From assembly GCA_017404545.1 (NCBI GenBank), contig JAFRCC010000018.1, positions 434,001 through 498,000 on the forward strand: DNA of 64,000 nucleotides, read 5' to 3'. This document shows positions 1 through 8,330 of this stretch, in pieces. Each line of letters begins with the position of its first letter. The stretch's first letter is position 1. The position numbers and the translations under genes were made by a program. The notes beneath the pieces were generated by a model that ran no database searches, was not told the DNA's origin, and saw nothing but the letters and a program-made list of their open reading frames with translations. Source of the stretch: Clostridia bacterium. GTDB taxonomy: Bacteria > Bacillota > Clostridia > TANB77 > CAG-508.

Positions 1-2383
1 ATGCACCATTTTTTTGAATTAATTCATCATGATTTCCTTGCTCTACAATATTTCCATTTTGCATCACCAATATTAAATCTGCATTTTTTATTGTTGATAA
101 TCTGTGTGCTATTATAAACGATGTTTTTCCTTTAGTTAATTTATCCATAGCTTCTTGAACAAGCTCTTCTGTTCTTGTATCAACGTTTGAAGTTGCCTCA
201 TCTAGTATTAAAAACGGTGATTTTTCAATCATGCCTCTCGCAATTGTAAGTAACTGTTTCTGTCCAGCCGAAATTCCGTCGTTTTCAGATAATACTGAAT
301 CGTACCCATTAGGTAATGTTTTTATAAAATGATGTAATCCAACTTCTTTGCACACTTCTTCAACTCTTTCATCTGATACATTTTCCATATTATATATTAT
401 GTTTTCTTTAATTGTTCCCTCAAATAACCATGTATCTTGTAATACCATTGTAAACAAATCCCTTATATTTTCTCTTGATAAATTCTTAGTAGATACGCCA
501 TCAATTTTTATGTCTCCAGAATCTATGTTGTAGAATTTCATTAACAAATTTACTATAGTTGTTTTTCCAGCACCAGTAGGACCAACAATTGCAATTTTTT
601 GACCAGGAAGGGCTGTAGCTGTAAAGTTATATATCGTAGGTTTATCATTATTATCATATTGGAAAAGTACATTTTCAAACTCGATTTTTCCTTTTACTTT
701 TTCTTTCTCAAGATGCTCTGTTATATTTTTTTGATTATCCATTTCCTCTTCATCTAAAAATTCAAAAACCCTCTCACTTGCGGCTGCTGTTGTTTGAAAA
801 GCAGTTAAAGCTTGCGCAATTTGCGATAGCGGATTTGTAAATAGTCTAACATAAACAATAAATGCAACTATTACACCAAAAGATATCTTTCCATTCATAG
901 TTAATAATGCTCCTACAATACATACAGCAACATAACCAAAATTTCCTATAAATCCCATTAATGGTTGCATAAGTCCAGATAGAAATTGACTTTTTCTATT
1001 ACTATCACAGACGTTTTTGTTTAGCTCATCAAATTTCTTATCTGCTTCTTTTCTACCATTATATATTTTTACAACATTTAAACCAGAAAAAATTTCCTCA
1101 ATGTGTCCATTCAATTTTCCTAGTTCAATTTGTCTTGCTACAAAATATTTTTGTGATTTTTTTAGTATAAAACTCATTCCTAAAAATCCAATTAAACTTG
1201 CAAATATAGCTGTAAGTGCGAGTATTACATTTGTTGTGAGCATCATAATTATTGAGCCAAAAAATAAAGTTATTGATGTAACTAGCGTTCCAAGTGATTG
1301 ATTCATTGACTGTGCGATTATATCAACATCGTTTGTAACCCTAGAAAGAATATCTCCTGTTTGATGTCTATCGAAAAATTTTAGTGGCAACTTGTTAATC
1401 TTTTTTGAAATTCTCCCTCTTAATTGTTTAGCAAAATTATTAGAAATCTTAGCCATTTCTATGCTTTGAATATATGAAAATAAAGAGCTACAAATATACA
1501 TAATAACCAAAGTTATAGTAATTGATTTTATTTTTTCAAAATCCATCTTTGGCTCAATTAAAGTTTTTATATAATCTGGCAAATTCATTATTTTCCCATA
1601 TACCTGCATGGCGTCATTTGGATTTTCTATTGTGCTAAACTCACTTACAAACATGTATTGGTCATCAATTGTTATTGTTGTACCATTAACGTCAAATTCC
1701 TTAAAAATAATATTTTTTATTGAGTCTGGTACCTGCAAACCTTCCATATTCGCGTTAAATAGTTTATTCATTGATTTAATAATAGTAATTTTATCCTCAA
1801 TACTGATTCTTGTTCCATTGTAAAACGAATCCCTAAGAAGAACTCTCAACGCGCTCTCTGGTGTATTTGAGATAAATTTCAATACATCAAACACATAGGA
1901 CTCATCATCTACTTCATTTGCACGTTCAATTTCCTCATTCATAGCATCTATATTTTGCTTAAATTTTTCTTTGTCATCTTCTGAAATTTCGTCACTTTCA
2001 AGAACCTCATCTACAGTATCTTGTGAAAAATTTAAGCCAATTATTTCTTTTATAGTATTTTTGGTTTCATCGTTTGTTACGTTAGCAGTAATACTATCTC
2101 TTATAGCTTGCAAATTCTCTTTATTTATAACCAATCCATTTGATATTTCATCTGTAAGCTTTGATAATTTTTTTGGTGCACTGATTGTTAGAATAGCTCC
2201 TGCAATTGCTAGGATTAGTGCAAAGGCCATAATAATTTTGAAACTTTTTAGCTCTTTAAATAGTCTTTTAGATGCGCTCTTAAAATCTCTTGCCTTTTCG
2301 GCTGGCATACGACCTCTACCAGGACCTCCAAATCCTTTTGGTCCGGCTTTTGGCATTCTTGTTTCTTCACTGTTATTAGGCAT
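1..2383 (-). CDS. Heterodimeric ABC exporter, subunit with large extracytoplasmic insertion (3' end cut by window)
   Basis: Half of an ABC exporter at the membrane, with a permease followed by an ATPase domain. About 794 residues are visible and only the last few are missing. The start at 2383 has an AGGAGG site just upstream and overlaps the end of the partner gene by 8 bases. A Gly/Pro-rich cytosolic tail precedes TM1 (about residues 48-68). Roughly 215 acidic residues then separate TM1 from TM2 (about 286), far longer than the short loop of ordinary exporters. The ATPase has Walker A GPTGAGKT, Walker B ending in DE, and H-loop AHR. Its signature is ISAGQ instead of LSGGQ, so it gives the weak signature to the degenerate ATP site. 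The substrate cannot be read from sequence; drug or peptide export is typical of the family. Confidence 0.9.
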   Translation of the reverse strand, partial: MPNNSEETRMPKAGPKGFGGPGRGRMPAEKARDFKSASKRLFKELKSFKIIMAFALILAIAGAILTISAPKKLSKLTDEISNGLVINKENLQAIRDSITANVTNDETKNTIKEIIGLNFSQDTVDEVLESDEISEDDKEKFKQNIDAMNEEIERANEVDDESYVFDVLKFISNTPESALRVLLRDSFYNGTRISIEDKITIIKSMNKLFNANMEGLQVPDSIKNIIFKEFDVNGTTITIDDQYMFVSEFSTIENPNDAMQVYGKIMNLPDYIKTLIEPKMDFEKIKSITITLVIMYICSSLFSYIQSIEMAKISNNFAKQLRGRISKKINKLPLKFFDRHQTGDILSRVTNDVDIIAQSMNQSLGTLVTSITLFFGSIIMMLTTNVILALTAIFASLIGFLGMSFILKKSQKYFVARQIELGKLNGHIEEIFSGLNVVKIYNGRKEADKKFDELNKNVCDSNRKSQFLSGLMQPLMGFIGNFGYVAVCIVGALLTMNGKISFGVIVAFIVYVRLFTNPLSQIAQALTAFQTTAAASERVFEFLDEEEMDNQKNITEHLEKEKVKGKIEFENVLFQYDNNDKPTIYNFTATALPGQKIAIVGPTGAGKTTIVNLLMKFYNIDSGDIKIDGVSTKNLSRENIRDLFTMVLQDTWLFEGTIKENIIYNMENVSDERVEEVCKEVGLHHFIKTLPNGYDSVLSENDGISAGQKQLLTIARGMIEKSPFLILDEATSNVDTRTEELVQEAMDKLTKGKTSFIIAHRLSTIKNADLILVMQNGNIVEQGNHDELIQKNGA

Positions 2384-4139
2384 TTTCCAACTCCTCCTTT
2401 GTTAATTGTGATAGTGCAATTTCCTTGTATATCTCGCAATCTTCCATAAGCTCTTTGTGAGTTCCCATTCCAACCATTTTTCCATCTTTTAGTACTATAA
2501 TTTGATCAGCATTCATAACAGTACCAATTCTTTGTGCAACAACCATAATTGTTGCATTTTTTGCATAATTTTTAAGCTCTCTTCTCAAAATAGAATCTGT
2601 TTTATAGTCTAGTGCAGAAAAACTATCATCAAAAATATATATTTCCGGATTTCTTGCTATTGCTCTTGCTATTGCTAGTCTTTGTTTTTGGCCACCAGAT
2701 AGGTTGGTTCCTCCTTGTGCTATATGTGTATCGTATCTTAAATCCATCTTTTCAACAAACTCTTTAGCCTGAGCTACTTCTATTGCTTCTTTTATTTTCT
2801 TTTCAGAAACTGCCACTTTCCCATTATCACCATATGATACATTAAATTTAACAGATTCATCAAACATTACAGCCTTTTGAGGTACATATCCTAATTTATT
2901 GTGTAGTGCTTCCTGGGTATATTCTTTTACATTTCTCCCATCAACGAAAACTTCTCCTTCTGTTGCATCGTAGAATCTAGGAATTAAATTAATAAGTGAG
3001 GACTTTCCACTACCGGTTAATCCAATTATTGCAAAAAAATCTCCTTTATTCACTTTAAACGAAATATCACTTAGTAAATACTCTTCTGCATCTGGATATT
3101 TGAAAGAAACATTTTTAAATTCAATGGTTCCGGTTTCTCCCCTTTTACCTGTTTTTAATGATCCGTTTTTAATTGTAATGTCTTCTTCTAGAACATCATT
3201 AATACGCTTTGCAGATACTTGCCCACGAGGCCACATCATAAAAATCAATGCAAGCATTAAGAAAGACATTATAACCTGAATTGCATATGAGCTAAAAACA
3301 ATCATATTTCCAAATATAGAAAGCTTTTCAACCAAAGAAGCTTTATATATTAAATTAGCCCCAACAAAATAAACCAATAAAGTTAAAATATTCATGGTAC
3401 CAAACATTAGTGGCTGCATAATAGAAAAACACTTTTGGTTAAACAATTGCATACTCGTCAAATCATTATTTACTTTATCAAATTTGTCTTCTTGATACTT
3501 TTCTGCATTAAACGCTCTTACAACACGTATTCCTGTTAGATTTTCTCTGGTAACACCATTAATTCTATCTGTTAATCTTTGAAGAATCTTAAATCTAGGC
3601 ACAACAATTGTCATTAAAATTACTACTATTGTCATCATAAAAACGACAGCACCGCCTGTTATTAAGCTCCATTCCCAGCTTTTCGTTAATATTTTTGATA
3701 TTGCCCAAACCGCTGTAATTGGTGACTTAATTGCAAGCTGCAATCCCATTGCAAAAAGCATTTGAATTTGTGTTATATCATTTGTACTTCTTGTAATTAG
3801 ACTACTTGTAGAAAATTTTTTTACTTCACTCATTGCTAAATCTTGAACTTTATCAAACAATTTTTTTCTAATATTTCTTGATAAATTAGCAGCAATTGTT
3901 GATACAAAATATCCTACAAATACTGCTGATACAAGACTTCCTAATGCACATAAAAGCATGTATTTCCCATTATTTAGAATATCTGACATTTGACTTCCTT
4001 CAGTTTCAACAAGCTTTGTTATTTCAGACATATAATCTGGCATTTTTAATTCTAACCATACTTGAACAACAATTAAAATGACCGATATAATCATCAATAT
4101 AAGCTCTTTTTTAGTAAAATTCTTTAATAACTTTAGCAT
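2376..4139 (-). CDS. Heterodimeric ABC exporter, partner subunit
   Basis: 587-residue ABC exporter half with six predicted TM helices (about 15-300) and a C-terminal ATPase. Walker A is GLTGSGKS (about 373) and the signature is canonical LSGGQ. The Walker B catalytic Glu is replaced by Asp (IFDD, about 504-505) and the switch His by Gln (VVAQR, about 536). These losses, with the ISAGQ of the partner, build exactly one degenerate ATP site, the hallmark of heterodimeric exporters of the TM287/288 type (established knowledge). An upstream Met at 4157 is in frame, but the AGGAAGG site lies between it and the Met at 4139, so 4139 is the likely start. It is translated before and coupled to the overlapping second subunit. 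Confidence 0.92.
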   Translation of the reverse strand: MLKLLKNFTKKELILMIISVILIVVQVWLELKMPDYMSEITKLVETEGSQMSDILNNGKYMLLCALGSLVSAVFVGYFVSTIAANLSRNIRKKLFDKVQDLAMSEVKKFSTSSLITRSTNDITQIQMLFAMGLQLAIKSPITAVWAISKILTKSWEWSLITGGAVVFMMTIVVILMTIVVPRFKILQRLTDRINGVTRENLTGIRVVRAFNAEKYQEDKFDKVNNDLTSMQLFNQKCFSIMQPLMFGTMNILTLLVYFVGANLIYKASLVEKLSIFGNMIVFSSYAIQVIMSFLMLALIFMMWPRGQVSAKRINDVLEEDITIKNGSLKTGKRGETGTIEFKNVSFKYPDAEEYLLSDISFKVNKGDFFAIIGLTGSGKSSLINLIPRFYDATEGEVFVDGRNVKEYTQEALHNKLGYVPQKAVMFDESVKFNVSYGDNGKVAVSEKKIKEAIEVAQAKEFVEKMDLRYDTHIAQGGTNLSGGQKQRLAIARAIARNPEIYIFDDSFSALDYKTDSILRRELKNYAKNATIMVVAQRIGTVMNADQIIVLKDGKMVGMGTHKELMEDCEIYKEIALSQLTKEELENA

Positions 4140-4160
4140 AATAAAATCCTTCCTCATTTA

Positions 4161-4213
4161 TACGAACAAAAGAGGTATCTGTTGCCATAAAACAACAAAG
4201 GCCTCTTTTCGTA
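4161..4213 (-). terminator. Hairpin between AIM24 gene and ABC exporter genes
   Basis: AAAAGAGG (4168-4175) pairs with CCTCTTTT (4202-4209), with an inner TGTTG/CAACA stem. On the minus strand the stem is followed by TTTTGTTCG, a weak U-tract. It could end transcription of the AIM24 gene or attenuate read-through into the exporter. Confidence 0.5.
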
Positions 4214-4221
4214 TTATGTTA

Positions 4222-4902
4222 TTAATTTTTTGGCATCATTCCAAGTATTCTACCTGCAAAATCTCCAAAATTCTGAGATTGAATTATTACTTTTCCTGGT
4301 CCTGTAAGTTTTGTTAAAAATAAACCTTCTCCACCAAGAAATATATTTCCAAATCCTTTTATCATCTCAACTTCGTAATTCACTGTAGGTTCAAATCCAA
4401 CAACATTACCCGTATCAACTTTTAAAACTTCTCCTTGAGCAAGCTTTTTTATAATTGGATCTCCATCTATTTCTAAAAATAGTTTTCCTGTTCCTTCTGC
4501 TCTTTGCAATATGAAACCTTCTCCTCCAAAAAATCCTGCTGAAATCCTTTTTGAAAAAGTTACTTTAACGTTCACACTTGGCTCTGCACATAAAAATGCG
4601 CCCTTTTGAAATATAAAGCCTTGCTTATGTTTTGCCATGTCCAATCCAATTATATCGCCAGGAACAGTAGTAGCAAATGCAATTTTAGCTCCATCTACTT
4701 CCGCTGTATAAGTATTCATAAAAATAGATTCACCAGAAAACATTCTACCTATACTTTTTAATAGACCTCCTTTTGCATTTGTTTTCATGTTAATTCCATT
4801 AGATTGCCAACTCATTCCTCCGGTTTGAGAATACATAGCTTCACCTTTGTTTAAGGTTACCTCAACTACTGGAACAGTTTTTCCTAAAATTTCATAATTC
4901 AT
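4222..4902 (-). CDS. AIM24 / TIGR00266 family protein
   Basis: 226-residue protein recognisable as the AIM24 family by its repeated Gly-rich beta strands. Examples are GFFGGEGFILQ, FLGGEGLFLTKLTGPGKV and the closing short Gly/Met-rich tail. The family folds as a TRAP-like beta barrel; its bacterial function is not established. There is no signal peptide or TM segment. The start has an upstream GAGGAGG site. It follows the DUF1653 gene by 42 bases and is separated from the ABC exporter by a hairpin, so co-transcription with DUF1653 is likely. Confidence 0.85.
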   Translation of the reverse strand: MNYEILGKTVPVVEVTLNKGEAMYSQTGGMSWQSNGINMKTNAKGGLLKSIGRMFSGESIFMNTYTAEVDGAKIAFATTVPGDIIGLDMAKHKQGFIFQKGAFLCAEPSVNVKVTFSKRISAGFFGGEGFILQRAEGTGKLFLEIDGDPIIKKLAQGEVLKVDTGNVVGFEPTVNYEVEMIKGFGNIFLGGEGLFLTKLTGPGKVIIQSQNFGDFAGRILGMMPKN

Positions 4903-4945
4903 ACTATATTCCTCCTCATCTTTTGTTTTTCTATACGCCTAATAC

Positions 4946-5203
4946 TTATTTTTTAAAATTTGGAGCCACGCTCTCAATTTCCTGTAATTCAAATCTATAT
5001 TTTTGTTGCACATTTGGGTACTTCTCGTGATCAACTTCACTTAAAAACATATTAATTGGCCTTATCCACAAACTCCCATCACCATATAATCTTCTATATA
5101 CAACATATTGTTCCTTTGTTTCTGAGTGACTTGCCACATCAACAACTAAGTACATGTCACCTTTAAAATGTTTATATATTCCATTAATTTTAAGCTCTCT
5201 CAT
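4946..5203 (-). CDS. DUF1653 domain protein
   Basis: 85-residue cytosolic protein matching DUF1653. It has the N-terminal YKHFKG motif, a central YVVYRRLYG segment and the W-R-P-x-x-M-F motif (WIRPINMF). The family is small, widespread and of unknown function; many members bear a YxHFKG strand like this one. It lies between the two-component system and the AIM24 gene on the same strand. Confidence 0.8.
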   Translation of the reverse strand: MRELKINGIYKHFKGDMYLVVDVASHSETKEQYVVYRRLYGDGSLWIRPINMFLSEVDHEKYPNVQQKYRFELQEIESVAPNFKK

Positions 5204-5313
5204 ATCTTATTACCCCTTCCTTTTACAACACACAAATTTGTTTATAAAATATTGAACAAAACATACAAAAGTTATATACCTTTTATATTAATTTTTCAAT
5301 ACTATTTTTATTT

Positions 5314-6660
5314 TTAATTTTTAGGTAACTTTATTACAAATTTCGTTCCCTTTGTCTGATTATTTTCAACTTTTATCATCCCTCGATGCGCTCTTACAAT
5401 GTTATATGCTAATGAAAGACCAAGTCCCATACCACCACTTTCTCTATTTCTTGATTTTTCTGATCTATAGAATCTTTCGAATATGTGCTCTTGATCTTCT
5501 TTACTCATCCCTATTCCAGTATCATTTACCTCTATGTAGCACTTGCCATCTTTTTTATACGTCTTTACCTCTATCGAATCTCCTACTTCAGTATATTTTA
5601 TGCTATTATCCAAAAGTATTACCATTAGTTGCTTTATTTTGTTCATATCAGCATTTATTGTTTCACCATATTTAAAGTCCAAACTCATTTTTTTACTTTG
5701 AGATTTGGCGGTATCAGCATAAAGCATTATAAGTGGCTCTAGATCACTATCTAAATTGAATATCTGTTTATTTAATACCATTTCATTAGAATCACTTCTT
5801 GCAATGTCCATAAGCTCCTTTATAAGTTTAGTAAGACGCTGTGTTTCTTGTAGAGAAATGCTGATATCTTCCGCTTTGTCTATAATTTTTGATTCTGGGT
5901 TTTCAAGTAATTTTTCTTGTTTTGCCTTTATAATTGTAAGTGGAGTTCTAAGCTCATGTGAAGCATTTTGTACAAATTCTGTTTGTTTTTTCCATGAAGA
6001 AATAATAGGTTTTAGAGTCCTTCTTGATAAGATATAGCTTGCAATTAAGATAAGTATAATACATACAATAATTGCAATAATTAAGTTTTTCCTGAACTCC
6101 TCTGCTATAGACTTTTCAGCATCAACATTTATTAATACCTGAACATATCCTCCATCGCTTAGCCCTATATTTATGCATCTATAGTTATACTGATTATTTA
6201 TGGTTACTTCATAGATTTCATCTTTCAAATCTTTGTTAAAATAAACATCTTTTACAATGTCACTAACCTTTGAATTTCTATCTGATTCTTCTTCAAAACT
6301 ACCATCTTTAGCTCTATAAATAAACACTAGCCTTGGATTTTGCTCTGCAAGTTTAATATCTTCAAATCCTTGATTTTGTGGTGGTTGTTCACTATCTGGT
6401 TGTCCATCGTCTCTTTCTTCTGGTTTGGGCATTTTATTCTCATCCGAAAAATCTTTATTATCTCGTTTTTTTCTAATGTCATTATTCCTTGTTACCTGCA
6501 TACTCGCATTTTTTAGTTCCGAATCAGCAGATATGTATAACGAATTATGGAACTTGCTATACACAAATGTGCCAAAAATATAAAAAATTATTGAAAAGGC
6601 AATTAAGTTAAATAACATATTTTTTTTTAATTGCTTTTTTACTTGTCTTTCTTCATTCAT
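5314..6660 (-). CDS. Sensor histidine kinase
   Basis: 448-residue membrane kinase of a two-component system. TM1 is at about 15-35 and TM2 at about 192-212, bracketing a sensor region of about 155 residues. That region has a Pro/Glu/Asp-rich low-complexity stretch near residues 75-100. The phospho-acceptor is His235 in ASHELRTPLT. The ATP-binding boxes are N352 (LLDNSIKYT), DTGIGM (about 380-385) and GMGLGLSL (about 410). No clear HAMP domain is present; a short linker joins TM2 to the HisKA domain. It follows its response regulator by 23 bases. The stimulus is unknown. The downstream exporter is on the same strand but behind other genes, so a regulatory link is only possible. Confidence 0.93.
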   Translation of the reverse strand: MNEERQVKKQLKKNMLFNLIAFSIIFYIFGTFVYSKFHNSLYISADSELKNASMQVTRNNDIRKKRDNKDFSDENKMPKPEERDDGQPDSEQPPQNQGFEDIKLAEQNPRLVFIYRAKDGSFEEESDRNSKVSDIVKDVYFNKDLKDEIYEVTINNQYNYRCINIGLSDGGYVQVLINVDAEKSIAEEFRKNLIIAIIVCIILILIASYILSRRTLKPIISSWKKQTEFVQNASHELRTPLTIIKAKQEKLLENPESKIIDKAEDISISLQETQRLTKLIKELMDIARSDSNEMVLNKQIFNLDSDLEPLIMLYADTAKSQSKKMSLDFKYGETINADMNKIKQLMVILLDNSIKYTEVGDSIEVKTYKKDGKCYIEVNDTGIGMSKEDQEHIFERFYRSEKSRNRESGGMGLGLSLAYNIVRAHRGMIKVENNQTKGTKFVIKLPKN

Positions 6661-6683
6661 AAATTCACCTCAGCCATAATAAA

Positions 6684-7349
6684 TTACGAAAGCATATATC
6701 CTACACCTCTAATTGTTTTGAAATATTTATCGTAATTGAATTTTTTTAATTCTTTCCTAATTCCACTTGCATATACTTCAACAACATTTGCTGTAGTTTC
6801 ACTCTCAAACCCCCATATTTTATCGAAAATCTGCTCTTTAGTTATTATTCTGTTTTGAGCATTTAAAAGATATTCTAGCATATCAAATTGTTTTCCTTGC
6901 AAATTAAGCTCTGCATCTCCAATATACGCTTTTCTGCTATTCACATTCAAACGTAACTCTTTAAATGTAAGCTCTTTCTGGAAGTAGTTTGGATTGTTTC
7001 TTCTTATCATAGCTTCAATTCTTGCCTTAAGTTCTTCTTTAGCAAATGGTTTTGTTAAATAGTCGTCTGCACCTTTTTTGAACCCTTTTAACTTATCGTT
7101 TAAAGCATCTTTGGCTGTTAATATTAAAACTGGAACCGAAATCCCTTCGGCTCTTATCTCATCTAGGACTTCATACCCATTTTTAATTGGAAGCATTAGA
7201 TCTAAAATTATAACATCATATATATCTTGTTTTGCAAATAATATTGCATCCTCACCATCAAAAGCCTGCTCAATATCATACTCATCTTCTAACGATTCTT
7301 TAATTGTATCCGATAACTTTTTTTCATCTTCTACTAACAAAATCTTCAT
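6684..7349 (-). CDS. OmpR/PhoB-family response regulator
   Basis: 221-residue two-domain regulator. The receiver domain (1-115) has the acidic pocket E7/D8, phospho-acceptor Asp50 (ILDLMLP), the T of LTAK (78) and Lys100 of TKP. The C-terminal half is a winged-helix DNA-binding domain ending in the typical TIRGVGYML. It is the first gene of the pair with the kinase and has an AGGAGG-like site directly upstream of the ATG. Its DNA targets are not apparent. Confidence 0.95.
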   Translation of the reverse strand: MKILLVEDEKKLSDTIKESLEDEYDIEQAFDGEDAILFAKQDIYDVIILDLMLPIKNGYEVLDEIRAEGISVPVLILTAKDALNDKLKGFKKGADDYLTKPFAKEELKARIEAMIRRNNPNYFQKELTFKELRLNVNSRKAYIGDAELNLQGKQFDMLEYLLNAQNRIITKEQIFDKIWGFESETTANVVEVYASGIRKELKKFNYDKYFKTIRGVGYMLS

Positions 7350-7407
7350 AATTATCCTCCTAAATTATGCACATTATAACATTAAATCTAAAATTCGGTC
7401 AAATAGA

Positions 7408-7456
7408 GACGATTCCATTTCGTTTGAAAGCATTTTTCGCAACAAATGGAATCGTC
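7408..7456. repeat. Inverted repeat with GACGATTCC arms
   Basis: Perfect 13-base arms, GACGATTCCATTT (7408-7420) and AAATGGAATCGTC (7444-7456), around a 23-base loop. The right arm continues as CCCC. It lies between the response regulator promoter side and the 3' end of the Crp/Fnr gene. The GGGGACGATTCC form resembles the dispersed GGGGACGG-type palindromes common in Clostridia. It might also act as a terminator for the Crp/Fnr gene, though there is no U-tract. Confidence 0.7.
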
Positions 7457-7474
7457 CCCACTATTTTTTCTACA

Positions 7475-8107
7475 CTAATCTGTTAATATTGTAAATTTAT
7501 TTCCATCTTTTTCAATTATTCCTTCGTCTTTTAAATATTTTATTTCTCTCATCATAGCACTTCTATCTACACTCAGATAGTCTGCTAAATCTGTTAGGGA
7601 AAATGGAATTTCAAATGATTTTGAAAATTTTCTTGTTGATAAAATATCGAAATAACCAAGAATTTTTTCTCTTGTAGTTCTTTTTGTTAATATTTCAATT
7701 CTTGTATTAACCAATTTCATTTTTTCTACCATTATTTTTGAGAAATCGTTCATCAATATTTTATGAAAATCACAATGCTCCTTACACTCATTATATAGAT
7801 TATCATATGAAAAAAACAAAACCTCACAATTCTTCTTTGCTTCTACAGATAGTTCATTATTAACGGTAACAGTATAAAAAGCTTCTCCAAAAACATCATT
7901 TTGTGCGTAATGCTCTATTATTGATTTCAATCCATTAAAATCATACCTAACTAAGTCTGCTTCCCCTTGCAATAGAATACAAATTTGATTTCTTTTTTGG
8001 ATATATGTTGTAATCACTTGATTTTTCTTGAAATATTTCTTTTGTACATTATCACAATTTTTGGAAAATTTTTCAATAAAATTGTCTATGTTATATTCAT
8101 CATCCAT
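7475..8107 (-). CDS. Crp/Fnr-family transcriptional regulator
   Basis: 210-residue regulator with an N-terminal cyclic-nucleotide-binding-like beta roll (about 25-115; LQGEADL, NDVFGEAFY). A long dimer helix follows, then a C-terminal HTH (about 168-200) with recognition helix around LSVDRSAMMREIKYL. The canonical cAMP-binding Arg/Ser cluster is not evident and there is no N-terminal FNR Cys cluster; a CxxxC lies near 108-112. The reading frame extends upstream, but the AGGAGAG site and spacing point to the Met at 8107. It is divergent from nrdD. An operator-like GTTGCA-N2-TGCAAC overlaps its own -35, and a partial copy sits upstream of nrdD. Inference: an autorepressed regulator of anaerobic nucleotide reduction. 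Confidence 0.88.
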   Translation of the reverse strand: MDDEYNIDNFIEKFSKNCDNVQKKYFKKNQVITTYIQKRNQICILLQGEADLVRYDFNGLKSIIEHYAQNDVFGEAFYTVTVNNELSVEAKKNCEVLFFSYDNLYNECKEHCDFHKILMNDFSKIMVEKMKLVNTRIEILTKRTTREKILGYFDILSTRKFSKSFEIPFSLTDLADYLSVDRSAMMREIKYLKDEGIIEKDGNKFTILTD

Positions 8108-8138
8108 CTGAAATCTCTCCTTTGTCCATGTGATACGA

Positions 8139-8168
8139 ATTATACAATATGTCAGTTGCAAATGCAAC
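8139..8168 (-). promoter_or_regulatory. Promoter of Crp/Fnr gene with overlapping operator
   Basis: On the minus strand TTGCAT (8162-8167) and TATAAT (8139-8144) are separated by 17 bases. The inverted repeat GTTGCA-aa-TGCAAC (8155-8168) covers the -35 element, the expected place for autorepression by a Crp/Fnr dimer. The binding protein is inferred from location only. Confidence 0.65.
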
Positions 8169-8177
8169 AATATTATG

Positions 8178-8191
8178 TTACAAATTTGTAA
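8178..8191. promoter_or_regulatory. Perfect 14-base palindrome in crp/nrdD intergenic region
   Basis: TTACAAATTTGTAA is a perfect palindrome just upstream of the Crp/Fnr gene promoter. Its form resembles Crp/Fnr-type operators with TTACA/TGTAA half sites. It may be a second regulator site or an AT-rich coincidence. Confidence 0.4.
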
Positions 8192-8254
8192 TAAATTTTT
8201 TTTACTTACTCATCACTAAAGTAGATTTTTTCCAAAAAATTTTTTGAAGCATTT

Positions 8255-8297
8255 GTGGTTTTTGCAACAGAATATTTTTTAGTTTGACCTATATAAT
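8255..8297 (+). promoter_or_regulatory. nrdD promoter with activator-type site
   Basis: The -10 is TATAAT (8292-8297), with no good -35 at 17 bases. GTGGTTTTTGCAAC (8255-8268) shares its TGCAAC right half and GTxG left end with the GTTGCAAATGCAAC operator of the divergent regulator. It is centred about 42 bases before the expected transcription start. That is the class II activator position for Crp/Fnr proteins (established knowledge). Activation of nrdDG is inferred. Confidence 0.5.
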
Positions 8298-8330
8298 ATG
8301 CTCATACAAATTGAAGGAGGTATCTTGGAA

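Noticed and set aside
2248..2439. Short minus-strand frame at the junction of the two ABC subunits
   Set aside because: It overlaps both subunit genes in another frame and has no independent evidence.
8260..8300. Possible NrdR boxes before nrdD
   Set aside because: No paired copies of the ACACWATATATWGTGT-type box could be found; only the Crp/Fnr-type site stands out.
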